A DNA stretch of 64,000 nucleotides, taken from Anaerolineae bacterium (GTDB lineage Bacteria > Chloroflexota > Anaerolineae > Aggregatilineales > Phototrophicaceae). Shown piece by piece: positions 37,339-45,140 of this stretch. The translations under genes and the position numbers were made by a program. Numbering within the stretch: the first letter of the stretch is position 1; every line of letters starts with the position of its first letter. The notes beneath the pieces are model-generated. The model had not been told where the DNA came from, did no database searches, and saw only the letters and a program-made list of their open reading frames with translations. Where the stretch lies: NCBI GenBank assembly GCA_022820665.1, contig JAJEFB010000041.1, positions 1 to 64,000 of the forward strand. Direction: 5' to 3'.

Positions 37339-38021
37339 GCTGGCAGCGGCTGCAGGTTTTCCAGTCTAGCAAGCCAGGCGTCGAAGAGCGGGCATTCCTG
37401 GCGGATTACATCCACACCTATCCCACTTGCCGCAAGAGCACCTAACGTAGGCTTTTCATACCGCGTATCAGGAGGAAACAAGCGTATCACACGCTTGCTA
37501 GGAGCCGTGTGAGGTCCATCGTTGATATGTTCAGGAGTTTGAAATTCATTTCTTATCTTTGTAAAGAGAGCTACAAGCGACGGTTTCTCAATGGCAAGCG
37601 CGAATCCCTTAGGGTCACTAAAAAGGAGGCCTTCAAATTCATGCATCTGTACATAAGGCACAAATCTTCGGATAGAGTTTTCACCAACATCGTTTTTCAA
37701 AGCCGCATTTAGGTGAGAGCAAATCGTGTTAAATTTGTCTCTCGGGTTCGTATAATTGACTGCTCTCGATCTACCCGGGAAATCGCTTTTTAGTCCGTAA
37801 AAGTCAAACAGGGTCGTACAGTGACATTGTCTATCACCTAGCAGCCTTTTCTTCACATCTGCACACAACCGTTCGTAGCTTACATCGCCTCCCTTCTTCC
37901 CGGGCTGTCCAACTACTGAAGGACGTAAATCAACGCCGCGCGAAATGAGACGAGGAACTAGGAGTTCATTGACAAACTTTTCCTCTGTAGGTCCCTCGCA
38001 GATGACATGTACTCTAAGCAT
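37335..38021 (-). CDS. DUF4276 (Toprim-like) protein, defence partner
   Basis: A 228-residue DUF4276 protein. The N-terminal HVICEGPTEEKFV (residues 5-17) is the EGxTE Toprim-type acidic motif, TTLFDFYGLKSDFPG near residue 70 is the second block, and YVQMHEFEGLLFSDP near residue 122 the third. Toprim-like proteins of this kind are predicted nucleases. The ATG at 38021 directly abuts the stop of the AAA ATPase, so both belong to one operon. The pairing of an OLD-like ATPase with DUF4276 recalls the AbiL abortive-infection system, from memory. Lower GC than the flanks suggests acquisition. Confidence 0.83.
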   Translation of the reverse strand: MLRVHVICEGPTEEKFVNELLVPRLISRGVDLRPSVVGQPGKKGGDVSYERLCADVKKRLLGDRQCHCTTLFDFYGLKSDFPGRSRAVNYTNPRDKFNTICSHLNAALKNDVGENSIRRFVPYVQMHEFEGLLFSDPKGFALAIEKPSLVALFTKIRNEFQTPEHINDGPHTAPSKRVIRLFPPDTRYEKPTLGALAASGIGVDVIRQECPLFDAWLARLENLQPLPA

Positions 38022-39131
38022 CTAGCGCGGCCTCCCGCCCAATATGTTTTTCTCCCACAGTTCGCCTATCGTGTAGTCCTCCAACCAATCAGCAAAGTCT
38101 TTCTCGCTGTGTCGCAGGAAAACTGTCGCCCCTTCATCTCTCTCAACCACCAGCAGATCATCAATGGAAAACTCATTCAAGAAAGGAACTGATTGCGTCG
38201 CCACGATTACTTGCATCCTCGCAGATGCCGATCGAATCAGAGCGCCCAGCAAATTAATCGCGTAGGGATGTAATCCCAATTCCGGCTCATCGATAATAAT
38301 TGTTGCAGGTGGATCGGGCTGAAGCAGAGCAGTGACCAAGCAGATAAAGCGTATAGAACCGTCGGACATCTGGCTTGGAAGAAATGAGTAGTCGTCGTTG
38401 ACCTTTTTCCACAAAAGCTGAATATCGTAAATATCTGTATTCCCTGTCCTCGCCACTGGGCGCAACTCAAAATCGTCGAAAAAAGGAATAGCCAGTCTGA
38501 CAATGCGTCGAATCAGCATGTAAGTTCTAGTGTGATCCCGACGGAGCATGTAGAGGTACGGTGCGAGGTTTGCGGCGTCCCGCCTCAGGTATTCATTGTC
38601 CTGAAGCTCAGCAATCCTTTTCACTTGGGCACTGTCGCTGGTATCGTGAAAGTGGAATATCTTCCAACTGGAGATGGAGGCATAACAGTAGTTTGCTCTG
38701 AGGTATTGGCCCGGTTGAATTTCAGCTTTCAGATTGGACTCAAAGTGACCGGACCCTATAGAAATCCCATCTCGGTCGTATCCTCCTGCGTACAAGAGAC
38801 TTTCAGTTTCGAAATAGAATCTCCCTTCCATATTGGGGGTCAATACAAACTCATATGCGTTTTCCCCGAAGTCAATTCGTGCCCGTAGACTTGAAGTTTC
38901 CTTGATTCCATAGCTTAGAATCCGGTCACTTCCCCCGCGACTGCTTACCCAGTTTTGGAGCCGACCCTCTACCAATTCGCGCAACAAATGGAAGAATGAC
39001 ACAAAATTGCTCTTGCCTGCGCCGTTAGGCCCAATGAGTATGTTCAGATTACCGAGTTCCAGACGTTCCAATTTGCGGATTGACATGAATCCTTCAACCG
39101 TAAGGTGTTTAATGGGATGCTTGCTTACCAC
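38022..39131 (-). CDS. AAA (OLD/RecF-like) ATPase of a defence pair, N terminus possibly frameshifted
   Basis: About 369 residues. The Walker A is ILIGPNGAGKSN near residue 31, the signature-like SDGSIRFICLVTALLQP lies near residue 248 and Walker B is TIIIDEPELGLHP near residue 270, with ATQSVPFLNEF after it. This is the AAA_21 type that partners Toprim nucleases. The only start in frame at the right place is a GTG at 39131. However, an ATG at 39160 with GAGG six bases upstream opens MKVEVSGEAPW and stops at once; one extra C in the CC at 39128-39129 would join it to SKHPIKHLTVEGF. A one-base deletion or misread is therefore likely. Confidence 0.82.
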   Translation of the reverse strand: MVSKHPIKHLTVEGFMSIRKLERLELGNLNILIGPNGAGKSNFVSFFHLLRELVEGRLQNWVSSRGGSDRILSYGIKETSSLRARIDFGENAYEFVLTPNMEGRFYFETESLLYAGGYDRDGISIGSGHFESNLKAEIQPGQYLRANYCYASISSWKIFHFHDTSDSAQVKRIAELQDNEYLRRDAANLAPYLYMLRRDHTRTYMLIRRIVRLAIPFFDDFELRPVARTGNTDIYDIQLLWKKVNDDYSFLPSQMSDGSIRFICLVTALLQPDPPATIIIDEPELGLHPYAINLLGALIRSASARMQVIVATQSVPFLNEFSIDDLLVVERDEGATVFLRHSEKDFADWLEDYTIGELWEKNILGGRPR

Positions 39132-39322
39132 GGCGCTTCGCCTGACACTTCCACCTTCATACTGAGCCTCAATCTTACCATATCGCTTTCAGATTCCCGC
39201 TACGCGCCAGTCCTTTTGGCAAATCCATCACTACTGCGTTGCTTTGAATTGCTTTCTTATGTTACGCTTAATATTGCAACACCATACATCCTGCCTTACA
39301 TATGAAATTTGGAGCCAGATAT

Positions 39323-40369
39323 ATGGCTGTCAATTCATCTGCAGCAGAACCCCAACAAGCGCGCAGCAGCAATGTATTACAAGGTTTTCTTATGCGTATC
39401 ATCGTATTGACGATCGTCATTGCCGCTTTTATGCGCTTTGGCAATGTCAACATCGGGGCGATTGGCCAGGGATTAGGCTATGCCCTGGCGGGCGTCACGG
39501 TTTTTCTCACTTTCCGCGTTCTTGGTTTTGTCGACCTGACCGTAGACGGGGCTTTTCCCATTGGCGGAGCCGTCTGCGCCGTGCTGATATTCGGCGGGGT
39601 CCGCGCGGAAATCGCAATCCTGGCGGCATTTGTCGCCGGTTCCTTGACGGGCTTGGCGACGGCGCTGATAGATATCGTCTTCAAAATTGAAGGATTGCTG
39701 GCGAGTATCATCGTCATCACTGGCGCTTATACGGTGACCTTGCATATCATGGGCGGCAAGAGCAATGTGCCCCTCTTGGGCAAAGAAACCTTGATCAGTC
39801 GCCATTCCAAAGACTTCCGCAATTGGCTGGTCGAGCAGTTTGGCGACCAGATGCGCCGACAGTCGACAAACCTCTTGGAGATTATGATATTCGGCTTAAT
39901 TGTGATTGCGGTGTTGCTGGTCTTGTATTGGTTCTTGCGTACGGAAATCGGACTGGCGATCCGCGCGACCGGGAAAAACGACCAGATGGTGCGGGCGACC
40001 GGCTTGAATCATCACATGATGATCATTATTGGACTCATGGTCGCCAACGGGCTCGCGGCAATGGCGGGATCCATGGTGGTGCAGCAGTTCGGCTTCGCCG
40101 ATGTCAGCCTGGGATTCGGCTTGATCATACGCGGCTTGGCGGCGGTGATTATCGGAGAAGTCCTTTTGCGGCCGCGAACAATCGGTCAATTGTTGATCGC
40201 GGCGGCGGCTGGCATGTTAGTCTTCGATATCTCCCGAGCCTGGATATTCAGCGCGCTGGACTTGCCAACGACGGATATTCAACTTGTCAGCGCGCTGGTG
40301 GTCTTGGCGGCGCTGGGCGCGCCAAGACTCTACGACCAGTGGCGGTCTTATCAACAGCGCCGCAACTGA
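39323..40369 (+). CDS. ABC transporter permease, TrpY-like (COG4120 type)
   Basis: A 348-residue membrane protein with about nine hydrophobic spans, of the branched-chain/ribose permease class. Family blocks are GLGYALAGVTVFLTFRVLGF near residue 50, DLTVDGAFPIGGA near residue 72, RATGKNDQMVRATGL near residue 220 and RGLAAVIIGEVLL near residue 272. With the ATPase 11 bases downstream it forms a TrpXYZ-like importer; known relatives import tryptophan or other small molecules, so the ligand is open. The start at 39323 has GGAG at 39310-39313; an ATG at 39302 is in frame but has no such site. Seven binding proteins downstream may share it. Confidence 0.87.
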   Translation: MAVNSSAAEPQQARSSNVLQGFLMRIIVLTIVIAAFMRFGNVNIGAIGQGLGYALAGVTVFLTFRVLGFVDLTVDGAFPIGGAVCAVLIFGGVRAEIAILAAFVAGSLTGLATALIDIVFKIEGLLASIIVITGAYTVTLHIMGGKSNVPLLGKETLISRHSKDFRNWLVEQFGDQMRRQSTNLLEIMIFGLIVIAVLLVLYWFLRTEIGLAIRATGKNDQMVRATGLNHHMMIIIGLMVANGLAAMAGSMVVQQFGFADVSLGFGLIIRGLAAVIIGEVLLRPRTIGQLLIAAAAGMLVFDISRAWIFSALDLPTTDIQLVSALVVLAALGAPRLYDQWRSYQQRRN

Positions 40370-40380
40370 AAGGCGGAATT

Positions 40381-41175
40381 ATGTTACAACTCGACAACGT
40401 TTCTGTAACCTTCAACGCCGGTACTCCCAACGAAGTAAAGGCGCTGCAAAATCTGTCGCTATTCGTTGAAGACGGCGAATTCGTTACTGTGATCGGTTCC
40501 AACGGCGCTGGCAAGAGTACCTTGTTCAACGTGATCTCGGGCGCTGTACAGGCGGATAGCGGGCGGATAGAACTGGACGGTGAAGACATCACCTTCTCGC
40601 CCGAATACCAGCGATCCCACGACATCGGTCGCGTTTTCCAGGATCCGCGTCTGGGCACCTGCCCGGGCTTAACGATCCGCGAAAACCTTTCCTTGGCAGC
40701 TATTCACGGACGGAGCGCCGGTTTCCGCCGTGACGTCAAGAAGGCGGAAGAAGCTTCGTTTTTTGAGCAATTGGAACGCCAACGACTTGGTTTGGAACAC
40801 CGACTGGATGCTGATGTCGCCTTGCTCAGCGGCGGCCAGCGGCAGGCAATCACACTGGTCATGGCGACGTTGACAAAACCAAAGCTGCTGCTGCTCGATG
40901 AACATACTGCCGCGTTAGATCCCAATGCGGCCGAGCAGGTGATCTCACTAACGCAAGAGTTGGCGGAAGCGAATGACCTTTCAGTTGTCATGATCACGCA
41001 CAGTATGCAGCAAGCATGCGATTTGGGGGATCGCGTCATCATGATGAATCAGGGCAAGATCGAATTCGAAATATCCGGTCAGGAGCGGGCGAATTTGACG
41101 CCTGCGGACCTAATCGAACGTTTCCATTCCTTGGGTAGCGGCGCGGAACTGTCTGACCGGCAATTGCTCGCTTAA
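40381..41175 (+). CDS. ABC transporter ATP-binding protein, TrpZ-like (COG1101 type)
   Basis: A 264-residue ABC ATPase: Walker A GSNGAGKST near residues 39-47, Q-loop VFQDPRLGTCP near 89, signature LLSGGQRQ near residue 148, Walker B LLLLDEHTAALDP near residue 170 and H-loop MITHSM near 204. It energises the permease encoded just upstream. The upstream extension of this frame overlaps the permease and is spurious; the ATG at 40381 gives the correct N terminus (MLQLDNVSVTF). It is followed after 121 bases by the first binding-protein gene. Confidence 0.92.
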   Translation: MLQLDNVSVTFNAGTPNEVKALQNLSLFVEDGEFVTVIGSNGAGKSTLFNVISGAVQADSGRIELDGEDITFSPEYQRSHDIGRVFQDPRLGTCPGLTIRENLSLAAIHGRSAGFRRDVKKAEEASFFEQLERQRLGLEHRLDADVALLSGGQRQAITLVMATLTKPKLLLLDEHTAALDPNAAEQVISLTQELAEANDLSVVMITHSMQQACDLGDRVIMMNQGKIEFEISGQERANLTPADLIERFHSLGSGAELSDRQLLA

Positions 41176-41296
41176 ACTGGAGCTTATCAGACCGCGCCCA
41201 GCGCAATAATGCGACTTGCCGCTGGAGAAGCTAAAAGTCAAAACGCGTCCGTTTAGGAATGGCGCTTGTTGAACTCTGATGGGGAGGAGCTGTTAG

Positions 41297-42487
41297 ATGA
41301 AGAGTGCTGTACTCTTAGTCATCATGGCGTCGTTGCTGTTCGCGCCAGCCTCAATAGCACAGGACGATGACAAGCCCACGGTCGCTTTTTTGAAATGGGG
41401 AGATTCGAGCAACGTAGCCCTGGCGGAAAAAGCCATCCTGGATATGTTGCAGACCTATGGCTTTATCAACGAAGAAGAGCGCGCGCTGTTGAATGAAGAG
41501 CGCTCAATAGAGGGCGAGAACATCAATATCATTTACGGCGACGCCTTGTTTGACCGAATGGAAGCCAATGCCATCATAGACGAGGCGCTCGACAGGGACG
41601 CCGATGTCTTAGTCACGTTCACCACACAGATGACGCAAATAACCTATTATGCCATCCGTGATTTTATTGATCCGCCCAAGCTGATATTCACAGTGACATC
41701 GGGACCCTACATTACCGGGGTAGCCGAATCGTCGTGCATCAAACCGGATTTTGTCATTGGCACAGTGCCGGTGACGAATTACGAAGACATTGTGCCCTTG
41801 CTATTGCGGCAAGATCCGGACATGAAAGTGGCTGGCGCGATTTATTCGCCCATGCAGACAGCCAGCGAAGTTGGCGTGGCGCGGATCACAGAAATTGGCG
41901 AGTCCCTGGGTTTGACCGTCGAAGCGGAGTCGATTACTGCAACGCCGGACTTGTATCAGGCGGTCGAAAACCTGGCGAACCGGGGCGCGGAGGCGATAAT
42001 CATCCCCATCTTCACCTTTCAAGGCTTTAGCCTGCTCTTGTCGCTTTCCTATGACTACGGCTTGCCGGTGGTCTTTTCCGCGCCACAGAACGCTTACCGC
42101 GGCGGGACGATCGGCGGCGGTTTCTTCGGCCTTTACAAACAAGGCGCAATAGCGGGAAATATGTTGATATCGCATCTGAACGGGGATATTGATATCGCCA
42201 ACACAGCCATCTACGAAAGCGATGATTTTGCCTTCGCCGTCAATCTTGACGCCGCCAGCCTGCAGGATGTCGAGATTTCGCAAGCGCTGCTGGAAGAAGC
42301 GGCATATATCGTTGAGAACGGGCAGACTGCCCAAGGCATTTCAGCCCAATACCCGGAAGTCGAAATTACGCTGCCAGAAATGCCCTTGGAGCAGCGCCGC
42401 GCCGCCGACCTGCAATTCCTCGCCGGGCTTGAATGCAGTCCAGAGATGATTGCGGAACAGCGGGCGGCGCTCGATGCCGGTCCCTGA
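41297..42487 (+). CDS. ABC_sub_bind family solute-binding protein, paralogue 1
   Basis: A 396-residue TrpX-like (COG2984) binding protein. The signal peptide ends SIA-QD near residue 21, without a lipobox. After it come DKPTVAFLKWGD, the VGVARITEIGESLGLTVE half-domain near residue 190 and a KQGAIAGNMLISHLNGDIDI strand near residue 280. It has Cys147 (SSCIKP) and Cys380 (LECSPE) and no other cysteine after the signal peptide. The C-terminal tail, about 35 residues (LEQRRAADLQFLAGLECSPE and onward), is longer than I recall for TrpX and is repeated in the paralogues. GGGGAGGAG precedes the ATG. It is closest to the permease and ATPase, so it is the natural cognate partner. Confidence 0.88.
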   Translation: MKSAVLLVIMASLLFAPASIAQDDDKPTVAFLKWGDSSNVALAEKAILDMLQTYGFINEEERALLNEERSIEGENINIIYGDALFDRMEANAIIDEALDRDADVLVTFTTQMTQITYYAIRDFIDPPKLIFTVTSGPYITGVAESSCIKPDFVIGTVPVTNYEDIVPLLLRQDPDMKVAGAIYSPMQTASEVGVARITEIGESLGLTVEAESITATPDLYQAVENLANRGAEAIIIPIFTFQGFSLLLSLSYDYGLPVVFSAPQNAYRGGTIGGGFFGLYKQGAIAGNMLISHLNGDIDIANTAIYESDDFAFAVNLDAASLQDVEISQALLEEAAYIVENGQTAQGISAQYPEVEITLPEMPLEQRRAADLQFLAGLECSPEMIAEQRAALDAGP

Positions 42488-42587
42488 GCCCTTCAGATGT
42501 AACATGATTTACTCAAGCGTCATGTATCTAAGCGCCGTGCGCAGATTTTGGCTCATTCCACGGCGAAGCTAAATCTGGAGGAACCAC

Positions 42588-43784
42588 ATGTTCAAACGAA
42601 TCGCGCTCATTTGCGCGCTGCTGACGCTTGCGCCAGCAGCGCTGGCGCAAGATGATGGCAAGCCTACAATCGCTATCCTGCGTTACGGCGGCACAACCCT
42701 TACCGCTTTGGCTGAAAAAGGCATTCTGGATATGTTTGAAGCCTATGGCATGGTGAATGCGGAGGAGCGCGCCGTATTGGATAAGGCAGAAAATCTTGAA
42801 GGCGAGCATATTAATGTCATTTATAGCGACGCGGATTTCGATATTCCGACGGCGAACATCATGGTGGAGGATGCGTTGGATCGGGGCGCCGATACGCTCT
42901 TGACGCTTTCAACACCCGTGTCGCAGATCGCCGCCAACATCACGCGCCAAATGGACGACCCGCCGGCTATTATTTTCGCTATCGTCACCGCTCCCTATTT
43001 CGCTGGCATTGCCGACGCCCCCTGCGTCAAAGATAGCCACATAGCCGGTACGCAGACCGACGTGCCCTACGATGAGTTTGTGCCTCTTCTAAAGGCGCAG
43101 GATCCAGAGATGAAGGTGATCGGCGCAATCGTGAATCTGGCTGAACCCAATAGCGTGTTCGGCACAGAACGAATCATCAGTCTTGCCGAGGAGCTTGGCA
43201 TGCAGGTCAAAGTGGCTCCGGTTGTCGCAGTTGCGGATTTGTCACTGGCAACCGCCAGCCTTATTAGCAAAGGTGTTGAGGCGATCGCCCTGCCCGCTGG
43301 CTATACTACATCTATCGGTTTGTCCGCAATTGTAGATATTGCCGCCGAACACGGCGGGATACCGGTCTTTTCCATCGTAGCGGAACATGTCTATCGCGGC
43401 GCGACTGTAGGCGCCGACTTTTACAGCCTGTATCGCGAAGGCGTCATTGCCGCCCGTATGTTGATTAGCCACCTCAACGGCGACATCGACATCTCGCGTC
43501 TGAGCGTCAACCTAAAGCCCGGCTTTACAGTCGCGATCAATCTCGATGCGGCGGCGGAGGCAGGCGTAGAGATCTCCGACGAACTGCTGGCAATGGCGGA
43601 CTGGACGATTAAAGATGGGACAAGCACCGAAGGCGTAACGCCCGACTTGCCCGAAATCGGCATTGAACTGCCGGAAATGACGCTGGAAGAGCGCCGCGCC
43701 GCCGACCTGGAATTCCTCGCCGGGCTGGAATGCAGTCCGGAAATGATTGCGGAGCAGCGGGCAGCGCTTGATGCCGGTCCCTGA
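42588..43784 (+). CDS. ABC_sub_bind family solute-binding protein, paralogue 2
   Basis: 398 residues, tandem paralogue of the gene before it. The signal peptide ends ALA-QD near residue 21. Conserved blocks are KPTIAILRYGGT, LDRGADTLLTLSTPVSQIA near residue 100, DAPCVKDSHIAGTQ near residue 144, YREGVIAARMLISHLNGDID and the tail EERRAADLEFLAGLECSPEM. The last 25 residues are identical to paralogue 1, while the ligand-binding middle differs, suggesting a common tail function and different ligands. GGAGG lies before the ATG. Confidence 0.88.
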   Translation: MFKRIALICALLTLAPAALAQDDGKPTIAILRYGGTTLTALAEKGILDMFEAYGMVNAEERAVLDKAENLEGEHINVIYSDADFDIPTANIMVEDALDRGADTLLTLSTPVSQIAANITRQMDDPPAIIFAIVTAPYFAGIADAPCVKDSHIAGTQTDVPYDEFVPLLKAQDPEMKVIGAIVNLAEPNSVFGTERIISLAEELGMQVKVAPVVAVADLSLATASLISKGVEAIALPAGYTTSIGLSAIVDIAAEHGGIPVFSIVAEHVYRGATVGADFYSLYREGVIAARMLISHLNGDIDISRLSVNLKPGFTVAINLDAAAEAGVEISDELLAMADWTIKDGTSTEGVTPDLPEIGIELPEMTLEERRAADLEFLAGLECSPEMIAEQRAALDAGP

Positions 43785-43880
43785 AGCAACAGCGCCGAGT
43801 CCTAATAGACTAGCGCAGGATGAATCGCGTCAAGCAATACGGGCTTGCCGCGGCAAACTTAAACCAAAAGGAGAAACCCT

Positions 43881-45080
43881 ATGATTAGAAAAATACTTTT
43901 CGGTGCTTTGTTGTGGCTGACGCTTGCCGCGCCGGCTCTGGCGCAAGAGGATGACAAGCCGCTGATCGCCTTTCTGCGTTACGCTGGAACGGCGCCGGTC
44001 GCGGCGGCTACGGATGGCATCCTCGATTCGCTGGAAGCTTATGGATATCTAACTGCCGCAGAACGCGCCGCTCTGAACGAGTCCTTTGATCTTAAGGGCG
44101 CGAATCTCGATCTTATGTACCGGGATGCCGGCTTCGACTTGCCATCGGTCAATCTGATGGTCGAGGAAGCGCTGGATAAAGGAGCGGACGCCCTGGTTAC
44201 CATCACGACGCAGGTGGCGCAAATCGCTGTGAATGCGACCCGCGACCTGGAAGATCCGCCCGTGATTCTCTTTAGCCTAGTTACCACGCCCTTCGCCACC
44301 GGGATTGCGGATGCCCCCTGCATCAAACCAGATCATGTTGCGGGCACGCAGCCGCTGCTGTCATACGAAGAGTATGTGCCGCTCGTTTTGCTTCAGGATC
44401 CGGACATCAAGGTTATCGGTACAATCGTATCGCCGGATCAACCGACGAGCATTGTCGGCGCGGATAGAATCAAGGAAATCGGCGAATCGCTTGGTTTGAC
44501 GGTCGAGGTCGCTACCGCCATCAACTTGGCAGACTTGAATATAGCGGCGGAAAGTCTGCTAAGCAAAGGCGTAGAAGCCATCGTTCTTTCCATCACTCCC
44601 CTAACCCTGCAGGGGACGCCGGTCCTGGTGCAATTGACGGCGGAACATGGCATACCGCTGTACGCGCCTATCATACAGCAAGTTTATCGCGGCGTGACAG
44701 TTGGCGCCGGTTTCCACAGCTTTTATGAAGAGGGAGTGATCGCGGCTCGCATCCTGCACACTCATCTCAACGGCGACATAGATATCGCGGATATCGGCAT
44801 TAATCAGTCACGCAGTTTCGGGATAGCGATTAATCTGGATACGGCGGCGGCGCAAGGCATCGAAATCTCGGAAGATCTGCTGGCGATGACGAACTTCGTG
44901 ATAAAAGATGGCGAAAGATCCGCGGGCATGGCGGCAGACGTCGATGAGACAAGGATGCAGCCAGGCGACATGTCCATGGAAGAGCGCCGCGCGGCCGACC
45001 TGGAATTCCTCGCCGGTCTTGAATGTACGCCGGAGATGATCGCCGAGCAGCAAGCTGCGCTGGATGCCGCAGAAAACTAA
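43881..45080 (+). CDS. ABC_sub_bind family solute-binding protein, paralogue 3
   Basis: 399 residues. The signal peptide ends ALA-QE near residue 22; no lipobox. Same blocks as its neighbours: KPLIAFLRYAGT, DKGADALVTITTQVAQIAVN, DAPCIKPDHVAGTQPL near residue 145, YEEGVIAARILHTHLNGDID and the tail EERRAADLEFLAGLECTPEM. AAAGGAGAAA precedes the ATG. It is the last copy before the minus-strand block that splits the array; a bidirectional hairpin follows its stop. Confidence 0.88.
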   Translation: MIRKILFGALLWLTLAAPALAQEDDKPLIAFLRYAGTAPVAAATDGILDSLEAYGYLTAAERAALNESFDLKGANLDLMYRDAGFDLPSVNLMVEEALDKGADALVTITTQVAQIAVNATRDLEDPPVILFSLVTTPFATGIADAPCIKPDHVAGTQPLLSYEEYVPLVLLQDPDIKVIGTIVSPDQPTSIVGADRIKEIGESLGLTVEVATAINLADLNIAAESLLSKGVEAIVLSITPLTLQGTPVLVQLTAEHGIPLYAPIIQQVYRGVTVGAGFHSFYEEGVIAARILHTHLNGDIDIADIGINQSRSFGIAINLDTAAAQGIEISEDLLAMTNFVIKDGERSAGMAADVDETRMQPGDMSMEERRAADLEFLAGLECTPEMIAEQQAALDAAEN

Positions 45081-45104
45081 GATGACGAAGACTAAGACGT
45101 AAAC

Positions 45105-45129
45105 ACAGGGGACTGCTCAAGCCCCCTGT
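45105..45129. terminator. Hairpin between convergent genes
   Basis: ACAGGGG (45105-45111) and CCCCTGT (45123-45129) form a seven-base stem in the 60 bases between paralogue 3 and the convergent sulfatase-fold gene. T-rich tail is poor, so termination efficiency is uncertain. Confidence 0.4.
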
Positions 45130-45140
45130 ATACGTTTCGG

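Noticed and set aside
39823-40380. N-terminal extension of the ABC ATPase frame
   Set aside because: Overlaps the permease in another frame; the conserved ATPase begins at the ATG at 40381.
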